Shown here: in pieces, positions 10,724-23,186 of the stretch
Layout: every line of letters begins with the position of its first letter
How positions within the stretch are numbered: the first letter of the stretch is position 1
From: Nemertoderma westbladi
Taxonomy: Eukaryota; Xenacoelomorpha; Nemertodermatida; Nemertodermatidae
NCBI GenBank assembly: GCA_032718475.1
Contig: JAUCBJ010000075.1
Span: forward strand, 45,487-109,486
Direction of reading: 5' to 3'
Length of the DNA: 64,000 nt
Program-made: the position numbers and the translations under genes
The notes under the pieces: generated by a model
What the model was told of the DNA's origin: nothing
Databases searched by the model: none
The model's input: the letters and a program-made list of their open reading frames with translations, nothing else

Positions 10724-11298
10724 TGACCATGTGGCCTGGTTGTACTGTTGTAGGCCTGTACATCAGTACACCTGTAGCGCCACATCTGTAATGCACCAGA
10801 CCAATACTGCAGTACACTGATTTCATCCAAGCCGCCATTGGTCAACAGCTAACACCTAACAACCAACCAGCAGACAGTATTTGGTATTAAATTACTTTTA
10901 AGGTCGAAAATGGGGCGAAATTATCGGATTTTATAAATTAAAAAATGTTGACCATGCATGGCCTGGTTGTACTGTTGTAGGCCTGTACATCAGTACACCT
11001 GTAGCGCCATATCTGTAATGCACAAGACCAATACTGCAGTACACTGATTTCATCCAAGCCGCCATTGGTCAACAGCTAACACCTAACAACCAACCAGCAG
11101 ACAGTATTTGGTATTAAATTACTTTTAAGGTCGAAAATGGGGCGAAATTATCGGATTTTATAAATTAAAAAATGTAAAGTGTGCCTTCGAATAATACCTA
11201 TCGTACTGGAAAGCGAGATTTTGCAGATTGTTTGATAAATTCGATATTTTGGTTGATCATTTCGTCTTTTTCGTTATTTTCGGGTTTTATAACTATCC
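10724..11298. repeat. 225-bp tandem duplication forming the right arm of the inverted structure
   Basis: Two copies of a 225-bp unit (10724-10948 and 10949-11173) share GGCCTGGTTGTACTGTTGTA and differ at few positions. The second copy continues to 11298 as the inverted counterpart of 6968-7247. Confidence 0.8.
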
Positions 11299-11553
11299 CC
11301 AAATTTTGTGGTTACAGTAGTTACACCAAAAATTCCACCAATAGTTAGTTACCTTGTTGCTATGTGAAATCTATGTTGCTAAGGAAAGAAATAGGAAATT
11401 TTGTAAGTTTTTATACAGCATATTATCCCCAAATTTTGTGGTTACAGTAGTTACACCAAAAATTTCACCAATAGTTAGTTACCTTGTTGCTATGTGAAAT
11501 TTATGTTGCTAAGGAAAGAAATAGGAAATTTTGTAAGTTTTTATACAGCATAT
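11295..11553 (+). repeat. 130-bp tandem duplication
   Basis: Two units start at 11295 and 11425 with ATCCCCAAATTTTGTGGTTA and differ at only a few positions. Confidence 0.9.
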
Positions 11554-12319
11554 CTTCAGATTTTTTGGCGCATGGGCGCATATGCACTCACACAGGTAGG
11601 GCCTACTCTCAGTTTGGCAGTTTTGTAACATTTTTTTTCTTATTGTGACGCTAAGCCACATTTACTTAATCTTACATACAAAATCCCGCAATATATTATG
11701 TCGGACTTGTAGAGAATATATTATTTAAAATAAAACTTATTTAGTTTGTTTGTAATTTACTGCCACCGTGCTGCATAATAGTGAACTTTATAAATCAAAT
11801 TATGTTTGCGAATAAGAAACAAATTCAGTAAAGCAGAATATTAATAAGAACAGATTTTTTCATTCACATCAGTTCTTACAATGTTACGTTGATATAAGGT
11901 TAGTGTGACATTTTCCGTAGAAATGCAAATATGCACAAACTCTTAGTTATAACGTCATCATGTGATTTATCACGCTGTAATTTCAACACAAATAATAGCT
12001 ATGTGGGTGTTCTAATGATGAAATAAAGTACTGAACACAGATTTTGTAATCTTTTGGGTGAATTAATTTTTAGCTGAAGCTAATATTGAATGACTCAAAA
12101 AATTGTCTTATAAAATCAAGGTAATTCAAAATAATCTACAAATTTTGAGACATAAATAATTGATTTCTTACACTAAACTTGAACAAGTTTGTTTATAGTG
12201 TCGTTTAATTAACGGAAAAAACATAATAAATAATAATTGTGAGAATTTAAGTCAATAATTTTCCCTATGAATTTACTTTTATTCTAGGCGAACTGTTAAA
12301 TCGACACTGTCAAAAACTT
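11554..12319. other. AT-rich intergenic DNA, no gene seen
   Basis: No ORF or bordered repeat. Confidence 0.4.
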
Positions 12320-13062
12320 GGTTCATGGATTTAATAATTATAGGTGAAAGATTCATTTTAACATTTGTATTTGTCTTTTAGTTGTTGTGAATATTGATAC
12401 ATAGCTGTTTATTGTTCATTATTTATTTTGATGCAAAATTTGTGAATGTACTATATAAGTCGTAATGAACTATGTATTACCGTTAGATATAAGCCTAATA
12501 CACACTCAATGCGTTTAAACCAATGTTGTCTGTAGGCTAATACCTATACGAAGTGGGGCCTTTGAGCATCACGTGGCATTTATGGGGGTTACAGTGTGTC
12601 CTGGCTATGTTGGAAATCTAGTTTGTGATAGACAGAGGGTAGCAGTTACAAAGTCGGGTCTAGAAGATCCAAATATTCCTAAATTTTGTATCCCTAAACA
12701 TTTTGGTATGCCTATATGAAATATGGGCTCCGATTAAACGTAAAGGCCAAAGTAACCCAGGTTAATTGGAACACGTAGGAAAAGCAAACAAACTGGCAGA
12801 GGCGCAGGCCATAGTAACCCAGGTTAGTTGGAACGCGGAACAACAACACACAGACTGCCACAGGTGCAGGCCACAGTAACCCAGGTTAATTGGAACACGG
12901 AACAACAGCAAACAAACTGGCACAGGTGCAGTCCACAGTAACCCAGGTTAGTTGGAACACGGAACAACATCCCACAGACTGGCAGAGGTGCAGGACGCAT
13001 TAACCCATGTTAGTTTGAACACGGAACAACAGCACACAGACTGGTACAGGTGCAGGCCGCAG
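12320..13062. repeat. Segmental duplication, copy 1
   Basis: Nearly identical to 22151-22907. The match starts at GGTTCATGGATTTAATAATT in both places and runs into the first 62-bp units. The other copy has a 14-bp CAGA-rich insertion at about 22321. Confidence 0.9.
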
Positions 13063-16000
13063 TAACCCATGTTAGTTTGAACACGGAACAACAGCACACA
13101 GACTGGCTGAGATGCAGGCCACAGTACCCCAGGTTAGTTGGAACACGGAACAACATCCCACAGACTGGCAGAGGTGCAGGACGCATTAACCCAGGTTAGT
13201 TGGAACACGGAACAACAGCACACAGACTGGTACAGGTGCAGGCCACAGTAACCCAGGTTAGTTGGAACACGGAACAACAGCACACAGACTGGTACAGGTG
13301 CAGGCCACAGTAACCCAGGTTAATTGGAACACGGAACAACAGCAAACAAACTGGCACAGGTGCAGTCCACAGTAACCCAGGTTAGTTGGAACACGGAACA
13401 ACATCCCACAGACTGGCAGAGGTGCAGGACGCATTAACCCAGGTTAGTTGGAACACGGAACAACAGCACACAGACTGGTACAGGTGCAGGCCGCAGTAAC
13501 CCAGGTTAGTTGGAACACGGAACAACAGCACACAGACTGGTACAGGTGCAGGCCGCAGTAACCCAGGTTAGTTGGAACACGGAACAACATCCCACAGACT
13601 GGCAGAGGTGCAGGACGCATTAACCCAGGTTAGTTGGAACACGGAACAACAGCACACAGACTGGTACAGGTGCAGGCCGCAGTAACCCAGGTTAGTTGGA
13701 ACACGGAACAACATCCCACAGACTGGCAGAGGTGCAGGACGCATTAACCCAGGTTAGTTGGAACACGGAACAACAGCACACAGACTGGTACAGGTGCAGG
13801 CCGCAGTAACCCAGGTTAGTTGGAACACGGAACAACAGCACACAGACTGGTACAGGTGCAGGCCGCAGTAACCCAGGTTAGTTGGAACACGGAACAACAT
13901 CCCACAGACTGGCAGAGGTGCAGGACGCATTAACCCAGGTTAGTTGGAACACGGAACAACAGCACACAGACTGGTACAGGTGCAGGCCACAGTAACCCAG
14001 GTTAGTTGGAACACGGAACAACAGCACACAGACTGGTACAGGTGCAGGCCGCAGTAACCCAGGTTAGTTGGAACACGGAACAACAGCACACAGACTGGTA
14101 CAGGTGCAGGCCACAGTAACCCAGGTTAGTTGGAACACGGAACAACAGCACACAGACTGGTACAGGTGCAGGCCGCAGTAACCCAGGTTAGTTGGAACAC
14201 GGAACAACAGCACACAGACTGGTAGAGGTGCAGGCCGCAGTAACCCAGGTTAGTTGGAACACGGAACAACATCACAAAGACTGGCAGAGGTGCAGGACGC
14301 ATTAACCCATGTTAGTTTGAACACGGAACAACAGCACACAGACTGGCTGAGATGCAGGCCGCAGTAACCCAGGTTAGTTGGAACACGGAACAACATCACA
14401 AAGACTGGCAGAGGTGCAGGACGCATTAACCCATGTTAGTTTGAACACGGAACAACAGCACACAGACTGGCTGAGATGCAGGCCGCAGTAACCCAGGTTA
14501 GTTGGAACACGGAACAACATCACAAAGACTGGCAGAGGTGCAGGACGCATTAACCCATGTTAGTTTGAACACGGAACAACAGCACACAGACTGGTACAGG
14601 TGCAGGCCGCAGTAACCCAGGTTAGTTGGAACACGGAACAACAGCACACAGACTGGTACAGGTGCAGGCCGCAGTAACCCAGGTTAGTTGGAACACGGAA
14701 CAACATCACAAAGACTGGCAGAGGTGCAGGACGCATTAACCCATGTTAGTTTGAACACGGAACAACAGCACACAGACTGGTACAGGTGCAGGCCGCAGTA
14801 ACCCAGGTTAGTTGGAACACGGAACAACAGCACACAGACTGGTACAGGTGCAGGCCGCAGTAACCCAGGTTAGTTGGAACACGGAACAACAGCACACAGA
14901 CTGGTACAGGTGCAGGCCGCAGTAACCCAGGTTAGTTGGAACACGGAACAACAGCACACAGACTGGTACAGGTGCAGGCCGCAGTAACCCAGGTTAGTTG
15001 GAACACGGAACAACATCACAAAGACTGGCAGAGGTGCAGGCCACAGTAACCCAGGTTAGTTGGAACACGGAACAACATCACAAAGACTGGCAGAGGTGCA
15101 GGACGCATTAACCCAGGTTAGTTGGAACACGGAACAACAGCACACAGACTGGTAGAGGTGCAGGCCGCAGTAACCCAGGTTAGTTGGAACACGGAACAAC
15201 ATCACAAAGACTGGCAGAGGTGCAGGACGCATTAACCCAGGTTAGTTGGAACACGGAACAACAGCACACAGACTGGCAGAGGTGCAGGCCGCAGTAACCC
15301 AGGATAGTTGGACCACGGAACAACATCACACAGACTGGTGCAGGTCGCAGTAACCCAGGTTAGTTGGAACACGGAACAACATCCCACAGACTGGCACAGG
15401 TGCAGGCCGCAGTAACCCAGGTTAGTTGGAACACGGAACAACAGCACACGGACTGGCAGAGGTGCAGGCCGCAGTAACCCAGGATAGTTGGACCACGGAA
15501 CAACATCACACAGACTGGTGCAGGTCGCAGTAACCCAGGTTAGTTGGAACACGGAACAACATCCCACAGACTGGCACAGGTGCAGGCCGCAGTAACCCAG
15601 GTTAGTTGGAACACGGAACAACAGCACACGGACTGGCAGAGGTGCAGGCCGCAGTAACCCAGGATAGTTGGACCACGGAACAACATCACACAGACTGGTG
15701 CAGGTCGCAGTAACCCAGGTTAGTTGGAACACGGAACAACATCCCACAGACTGGCAGAGGTGCAGGACGCATTAACCCATGTTAGTTTGAACACGGAACA
15801 ACAGCACACAGACTGGTACAGGTGCAGGCCGCAGTAACCCATGTTAGTTTGAACACGGAACAACATCCCACAGACTGGCAGAGGTGCAGGACGCATTAAC
15901 CCATGTTAGTTTGAACACGGAACAACAGCACACAGACTGGTACAGGTGCAGGCCGCAGTAACCCATGTTAGTTTGAACACGGAACAACAGCACACAGACT

Positions 16001-17755
16001 GGCTGAGATGCAGGCCACAGTACCCCAGGTTAGTTGGAACACGGAACAACAGCACACAGACTGGTACAGGTACAGGCCGCAGTAACCCAGGTTAGTTGGA
16101 ACACGGAACAACAGCACACAGACTGGTACAGGTACAGGCCGCAGTAACCCAGGTTAGTTGGAACACGGAACAACAGCACACAGACTGGTGCAGGTCGCAG
16201 TAACCCAGGTTAGTTGGAACACGGAACAACATCCCACAGACTGGCACAGGTGCAGGCCGCAGTATCCCAGGTTAGTTGGACCACGGAACAACAGCACACA
16301 GACTGGTACAGGTGCAGGCCGCAGTAACCCAGGTTAGTTGGAACACGGAACAACATCACAAAGACTGGCAGAGATGCTGGCCGCAGTAACCCAGGTTAGT
16401 TGGACCAAGGAACAACATCACACAGACTGGTGCAGGTCGCAGTAACCCAGGTTAGTTGGAACACGGAACAACATCCCACAGACTGGCACAGGTGCAGGCC
16501 GCAGTATCCCAGGTTAGTTGGACCACGGAACAACAGCACACAGACTGGTACAGGTGCAGGCCGCAGTAACCCAGGTTAGTTGGAACACGGAACAACATCA
16601 CAAAGACTGGCAGAGATGCTGGCCGCAGTAACCCAGGTTAGTTGGACCACGGAACAACAGCACACAGACTGGTGCAGGTCGCAGTAACCCAGGTTAGTTG
16701 GAACACGGAACAACATCCCACAGACTGGCATAGGTGCAGGCCACAGTAACCCAGGTTAATTGGAACACGGAACAACAGCAAACAGACTGGCACAGTAACC
16801 CAGGTTAGTTGGAACATGACATAACATCACACAGACTGGCAGAGATGCAGGCCGCAGTAACCCAGGTTAGTTGGACCAAGGAACAACAGCAAACAGACTG
16901 GCACAGTAACCCAGGTTAGTTGGACCACGGAACAACATCCCACAGACTGGCACAGGTGCAGGCCGCAGTATCCCAGGTTAGTTGGACCACGGAACAACAT
17001 CACACAGACTGGCAGAGGTGCAGGCCACAGTAACCCAGGTTAATTGGAACACGGAACAACAGCAAACAGACTGGCACAGTAACCCAGGTTAGTTGGACCA
17101 CGGAACAACATCCCACAGACTGGCACAGGTGCAGGCCGCAGTATCCCAGGTTAGTTGGACCACGGAACAACATCACACAGACTGGCTGAGGTGCAGGACG
17201 CAGTAACTCATGTTAGTTTGAACAGGGAACAACAGCACACAGACTGGTACAGGTGAAGGCCGCAGTAACCCAGGTTAGTTGGAACATGGAACAACATCAC
17301 ACAGACTGGCAGAGGTGCAGGCCACAGTAACCCAGGTTAATTGGAACACGGAACAACAGCAAACAGACTGGCACAGTAACCCAGGTTAGTTGGAACATGA
17401 CATAACATCACACAGACTGGCAGAGATGCAGGCCGCAGTAACCCAGGTTAGTTGGACCACGGAACAACAGCACACAGACTGCTGACTGGTGCAGGTCGCA
17501 GTAACCCAGGTTAGTTGGAAAACGGAACAACAGCAAACAAACTGGCAGAGGTACAGGCCGCAGTCACTCAGGTTAGTTGGAACACGGAACAACAGCAAAC
17601 AAACTGGCAGAGGTACCCAGGTTAGTTGGAACACGGAACAACATCACACGGACTGGTTGAGGTGCAGGCCGCAGTAACCCAGGTTAGTTGGAACACGGAA
17701 CAACATCACACAGACTGGCTGAGGTGCAGGCCGCAGTAACCCTGGTTAGTTGGAA
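12746..17755 (+). repeat. 62-bp minisatellite, about 80 units
   Basis: The unit contains CCCAGGTTAGTTGGAACACG, then a CACAGACTGG block and a GTGCAGGCC block. Variant units (CATCCCACAGACTGGCAGAGG, CAGCACACAGACTGGTACAGG and others) alternate and form higher-order blocks, for example about 180 bp repeated three times at 15240-15720. The same unit appears at 22586-23186 (same orientation) and at 29985-32238 (opposite orientation), where it abuts a host exon. The plus-strand unit holds CAG|GTTAGT. The 171-residue ORF on the minus strand at 15232-15747 is an artefact. Confidence 0.95.
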
Positions 17756-18576
17756 CAACAATGTCGAAGCATCGACATCCAATATCGAGCGCTTCATCTT
17801 TATATTGAATTGTTTTTTTTCCATAAAATTTCGCATTTTATACTGGTATCTAATATTATAAGTTCTTTCCTTTTTCATCTACTCAAGGTGAAATATACCC
17901 AATAATAAATAATAATTATTATTTAATAAACTAATTATTGATTTAATATAACATTTTTACACAGTATTTATTAACTACTATTATTAGCTAATAACATTGC
18001 AATGCAAATGAGCGGACGAACTGGGAAAATAATACAGTAAAAAAGTTACTGTATGACACAGTAGGTATGTAATCTAAACATAACGAACCCAAACACGGCT
18101 AAGGGCAATTACATCCTGTAAAATACTAGAATTGCACCTGAAGATTTAAGAAGATGCTATTTTTCATGCGCAATAAGAGTGTAGTGAAAACAAAATTCTA
18201 CATTATTTAAAACTAACTTAATAATTTAATTTTCAAATAAACATTAATAATTTGTTAAAAGAATTCGATTGGCGACAGTGAAATAAAAGTAAAATAAAAT
18301 AAATTATCTCTCCGAAGGGGGGGGGGGGGGGGGGGGTGCATAACTCGGAGACATTGTATGCCATCCTTGTGAATCAATTCAATAAATGCACCAAATATTA
18401 TACCGGTAAATGCCAGTCATGCACCAATTTAAGCCGGCTAGAAAGCCAATAAAAATGAATTCAACAATACACACGATTTCAATATAACAAATAATAATGA
18501 CGGTCTTTTTTATGACAATTTCCGCGAACGAAATATCCAGTTCCCATTTTGGTATCTTCGCATTCTAATTAACAGA
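17756..18576. other. AT-rich DNA with a poly-G run
   Basis: Bases 18317-18336 are 20 consecutive G. If the candidate exon at 18577-18714 is terminal, this stretch would be its 3' UTR and flank; an AATAAA word on the minus strand lies at about 17967-17972, too far to be convincing. Confidence 0.4.
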
Positions 18577-18714
18577 CTATACTGAAGTAGTGAATGTTAT
18601 CTCTATTATAGTCTCGTTATTATCACCTCCTATTCCAACCCAATATCGACAGACATCCACAACCCTGACCCCGCCGGTCGCGTGGACCACTTTCCTTTCG
18701 TTGGGGTGAAGAAC
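18577..18714 (-). CDS. Possible further exon of the coiled-coil gene
   Basis: This is a GC-rich island in AT-rich DNA, preceded on the minus strand by ATATTTTTAAG, a usable acceptor. Two readings are open. Phase 0 gives 45 codons (starting VLHPNERK) and TAG at 18577-18579. Phase 1, which would fit a CAG|GTAGGG donor of the exon at 28392-28596, gives a Ser/Arg-rich tail starting SSPQRKES that ends at TGA about 18622. Which one, or neither, is used cannot be decided from the sequence. It is the only plausible exon I find in the 10 kb downstream of base 28392. Confidence 0.3.
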   Translation of the reverse strand, partial: VLHPNERKVVHATGGVRVVDVCRYWVGIGGDNNETIIEITFTTSV

Positions 18715-18812
18715 CTTAAAAATATAATAACATAATATAATAATTTAAATTTTACAATTTTCCCGATCACTCAGGTAATAAGTAATGTAATTATCCCACA
18801 CAATCAACCTCG

Positions 18813-20306
18813 CCACCCACACACACCGGCTCGCCCCTCGCCTCCACCCACACACACGGCTCGCCCCTCCCCTCCACCCACACACACGGCTCGCCCCCAC
18901 CCTCCACCCACACACACGGCTCGCCCCTCCCCTCCACCCACACACACCGGCTGGCTCCTTCCCTCCACCCACACACACACACGGCTCGCCCCCACCCGCC
19001 ACCCACACACACCGGCTCGCCCCTCCCCTCCACCCACACACATCGGCGCGCCCCCACCCTCCACCCACACACACCAGCTCGCCCCCACCCTCCACCCACA
19101 CACACCGGGTCGCCCCTCCCCTCCACCCACACACACGGCTCGCCCCCACCCTCCACCCACACACACGGCTCGCCCCTCCCCTCCACCCACACACACCGGC
19201 TGGCTCCTCCCCTCCACCCACACACACACACGGCTCGCCCCTCCCCTCCACCCACACACACCGGCTCGCCCCTCCCCTCCACCCACACACGCGGCTCGCC
19301 CCTCCCTTCCACCCACACACACGGCTCGCCCACACCATCCACCCACACACACGGCTCGCCCCCACCCTCCAACCACACACACGGCTCGCCCCCACCCTCC
19401 ACCCACACACACGGCTGGCCCCTCCCCTCCACCCACACACATCGGCGCGCCCCTCCCCTCCACCCACACACATCGGCTCGCCCCTCCCCTCCACCCACAC
19501 ACACCGGCTCGCCCCTCCCCTCCACCCACACACACCGGCTCGCCCCTCCCTCCACCCACACACACCGGCTCGCCCACACCATCCACCCACACACACGGCT
19601 CGCCCCCACCCTCCAACCACACACACGGCTCGCCCCCACCCTCCACCCACACACACGGCTGGCCCCTCCCCTCCACCCACACACATCGGCGCGCCCCTCC
19701 CCTCCACCCACACACATCGGCTCGCCCCTCCCCTCCACCCACACACACCGGCTCGCCCCTCCCCTCCACCCACACACACCGGCTCGCCCCTCCCCTCCAC
19801 CCACACACACCGGCTCGCCCACACCATCCACCCACACACACGGCTCGCCCCCACCCTCCACCCACACACACGGCTCGCCCCCACCCTCCACCCACACACA
19901 CGGCTGGCCCCTCCCCTCCACCCACACACATCGGCGCGCCCCTCCCCTCCACCCACACACACCGGCTCGCCCCCACCCTCCACCCACACACACCGGCTCG
20001 CCCCTCCCCTCCACCCACACACACCGGCTCGCCCCTCCCCTCCACCCACACACACGGCTCGCCCCTCCCCTCCACCCACACACACGGCTCGCCCCCCCCC
20101 CTCTACCCACACACACGGCTCGCCCCTCCCCTCCACCCACACACACCGGCTCGCCCAACCCCTCCGCCCACATACACCGGCTCGCCCCTCCCCTCCACCC
20201 ACACACATCGGCTCGCCCCTCCCCTCCACCCACACACACCGGCTCGCCCCTCCCCTCCACCCACACACACCGGCTCGCCCCTCCCCTCCACCCACACACA
20301 CACCGG
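18813..20306 (-). repeat. 30-bp GC-rich minisatellite with 244-bp higher-order repeat
   Basis: Units of 29-32 bp read on the plus strand CACCCACACACACGGCTCGC plus CCCTCCCCTC or CCCCACCCTC. A marker variant CGCCCACACCATCC recurs at 19327, 19571 and 19815, so a 244-bp higher-order unit is repeated three times. It is the same family as 23187-28391. Three long overlapping Gly/Val/Trp-rich ORFs on the minus strand arise because the unit length is near a multiple of three and lacks stops. Confidence 0.95.
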
Positions 20307-20683
20307 ATCGTGTGAAATATAATATTTATTAAAAGGGACGAAAAATTTTTTTTTTTAACAAATCGCTATTCCATTATAATTTAGCGTATTGCGCCAAAAG
20401 TACCTGTAAAATGTAGCAAATTTACTCCGCTATCTTTTTTCTTAACATTTATAATTAAAATTACGAATTTTAAGGGTCGAAAAATATCGCGTTATTTTGG
20501 CCCTTTTTTTTCATTATTTTTGGGGCCAAAAATGACCCCCTCTCAAAAGATTAGAGAAAAAAATTACGGCAAAGAATATACCAATTTTATTGAATTTGGA
20601 CCATCAGAACCGAAGTTAGAGCGATTTTAGCGAAAAAATAAAAAAAAAATTTTTTTACAAAAAATTAAGAATGGTCAGGTCAA

Positions 20684-20750
20684 TATTGGATTTCGTACCC
20701 ACGAACTTAGGTTTCATTAACGTGATTGATTACCACTAGACTATGTGACC
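20684..20750 (-). repeat. tRNA-derived sequence on the minus strand
   Basis: The minus strand reads GGTCACATAGTCTAGTGGTA, with an A-box-like TAGTCTAGTGG, and 30 bases later AAGTTCGTGGGTACGAAATC, a B-box-like arm. The anticodon arm does not fold cleanly, so a SINE head or tRNA pseudogene is more likely than a working tRNA. Confidence 0.45.
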
Positions 20751-21499
20751 AAGAGTATTTGAAATTTTCGAGTGACTATTTTTAAACATCAATAACTTCG
20801 GTTCTATTGGGCCGTTTGATCTGAATCTTTTTTTCATTGGATAGAGGATAGATTGTAGTGTGTGAAATAGGATAAAACTTGGGAAAAGACTTATGTGCAC
20901 TTAGTGCAAAATGCACTTAAATAGTGCACATTTTATCTATATTTCAAACGCTATTTTTTTTGATTAAAATGTAGTTTGGAGTGATTTCTAACTATAATCT
21001 TAACATTTGTATAACTTTTTATATCAATAAAGTGACTTAAATTGTCCATGAATATGGTCCAAATTCGCAAATGTCGCGCTTTATTAAATTGCACTTTTTG
21101 AGACTTTTAGGAACTGACACTTGATCTTACACCATCGTAGATCGGTAGAGGATAAACATAAGTGTGTTAAATGGGAACCATCTTTAGGATCCGCTAAAGT
21201 GCACTTGTGCAAAAGTGCAAAATTTTTGCAAAAAGGTCAAATAGTTCAATACATTACTTCCTGTGGTATTTAACTGTATTCTTAACATCTGTGTAACATG
21301 AAAGATACACACGAAAAGGATCAACAGACATCAAATATGGCAAAAAAACAAGTGTATCATTAAATGCACTTTAAACAATAAACAGCACAAGAAATGGACC
21401 ACACAATTCATAACCCGCACAATTTTGAACTTATTATTTCGCTTCAAATTAATTCAACAGTGGATATTTGGGGGAAGGGGGAAGTTACAGTGTGCATTC

Positions 21500-21548
21500 G
21501 GGGGAAGTTTGGTGAACTGCATTTATGCAGTGAATCCAAACTTCCCCC
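21500..21548. repeat. GC-containing hairpin in AT-rich DNA
   Basis: GGGGGAAGTTTGG pairs with CCAAACTTCCCCC, and the inner ACTGCAT pairs with ATGCAGT. The folded stem is about 22 bp. Confidence 0.65.
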
Positions 21549-22150
21549 TTTGAGATATCATATACTTAAGACATGCTAGGGTGACGGGGAAATATTTGTT
21601 ACTGTCACACTTTGCTTCCATTTATCCTATCCTTTATTATTACCCCAGTCAGATAAAGAGATAATAATCAGTAATTTAGAACTCTAAACTGTCTTTCATG
21701 CAAACAAAATTCTAACTAAAGACGGGTGATGACCATGACCATGGAAATAATTTTAAATATAATTGTATATCAACTATTTGGGGAGGCTTCCAAGTTAAAC
21801 CCGAAAACAATTATTTTGTTACATACTATAGTAAATAACGTTGTATGTTCTTCTTCCTCTCATAATAAAATATAAATGAAATATCTCAGATCGCTATGCC
21901 CTGTAACATTTCACAACCAAAATATTTAAGTGTGAAAAGTGTAGGCCTACCACACTCCGCCCAAACAACCGCAAACGCATAGCCAACAAATTTAACAAAA
22001 GGTTACATACATGTTGGGTTCATGACGGGATGAGTGAAAATTGATCGCGTAATATAAAGTAAAAAATTAAGAGACGGGCTGGCTCTCCTCCACTTTCTTA
22101 CCCAATGGATATGTTGTTGTAATAATCTAATATTGGGGCGGCTTTCTCTC

Positions 22151-22907
22151 GGTTCATGGATTTAATAATTATAGGTGAAAGATTCATTTTAACATTTGTA
22201 TTTGTCTTTTAGTTGTTGTGAATATTGATACATAGCTGTTTATTGTTCATTATTTATTTTGATGCAAAATTTGTGAATGTACTATATAAGTCGTAATGAA
22301 CTATGTATTACCGTTAGATACAGACAGACAGATAAGCCTAATACACACTCAATGCGTTTAAACCAATGTTGTCTGTAGGCTAATACCTATACGAAGTGGG
22401 GCCTTTGAGCATCACGTGGCATTTATGGGGGTTACAGTGTGTCCTGGCTATGTTGGAAATCTAGTTTGTGATAGACAGAGGGTAGCAGTTACAAAGTCGG
22501 GTCTAGAAGATCCAAATATTCCTAAATTTTGTATCCCTAAACATTTTGGTATGCCTATATGAAATATGGGCTCCGATTAAACGTAAAGGCCAAAGTAACC
22601 CAGGTTAATTGGAACACGTAGGAAAAGCAAACAAACTGGCAGAGGCGCAGGCCATAGTAACCCAGGTTAGTTGGAACGCGGAACAACAACACACAGACTG
22701 CCACAGGTGCAGGCCACAGTAACCCAGGTTAATTGGAACACGGAACAACAGCAAACAAACTGGCACAGGTGCAGTCCACAGTAACCCAGGTTAGTTGGAA
22801 CATGGAACAACATCCCACAGACTGGCAGAGGTGCAGGACGCATTAACCCATGTTAGTTTGAACACGGAACAACAGCACACAGACTGGTACAGGTGCAGGC
22901 CGCAGTA
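22151..22907. repeat. Segmental duplication, copy 2
   Basis: Nearly identical to 12320-13062, differing by a 14-bp CAGA-rich insertion at about 22321 and few substitutions. It contains the non-repeat flank plus the first units of the 62-bp array. Confidence 0.9.
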
Positions 22908-23186
22908 ACCCAGGTTAGTTGGAACACGGAACAACATCACACAGACTGGTGCAGGTCGCAGTAACCCAGGTTAGTTGGAACACGGAACAACATCACAAAG
23001 ACTGGCAGAGGTGCAGGACGCAGTAACCCAGGTTAGTTGGACCAAGGAACAACAGCACACAGACTGGTGCAGGTCGCAGTAACCCAGGTTAGTTGGAACA
23101 CGGAACAACATCCCACAGACTGGCACAGGTGCAGGCCGCAGTATCCCAGGTTAGCTGGACCACGGAACAACATCACACAGACTGGT
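22586..23186 (+). repeat. 62-bp minisatellite, short array
   Basis: About ten units of the same family as 12746-17755, carried in with the duplicated flank. It joins the 30-bp array directly at 23186/23187 (ACTGGT then CCCTCCACCC). Confidence 0.9.

Larger units (their letters stand above)
20307..22150. other. AT-rich intronic or intergenic DNA
   Basis: Contains the tRNA-derived sequence at 20684-20750 and the hairpin at 21500-21548, annotated separately. Diverged copies of a GTGCACTT/GTGCAAAA-rich motif at about 20890-20935 and 21195-21230 suggest an old duplication. I see no gene. Confidence 0.4.

Noticed and set aside
15232-15747. 171-residue Cys-rich minus-strand ORF
   Set aside because: It is a readable frame of a higher-order block of the 62-bp array and repeats with the block.
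12746-17755. CRISPR array
   Set aside because: Units are contiguous 62-bp tandem copies without unique spacers, and the context is an animal genome.
20684-20750. Functional tRNA gene
   Set aside because: A and B boxes are recognisable but the anticodon arm does not fold and the acceptor stem is not complementary.
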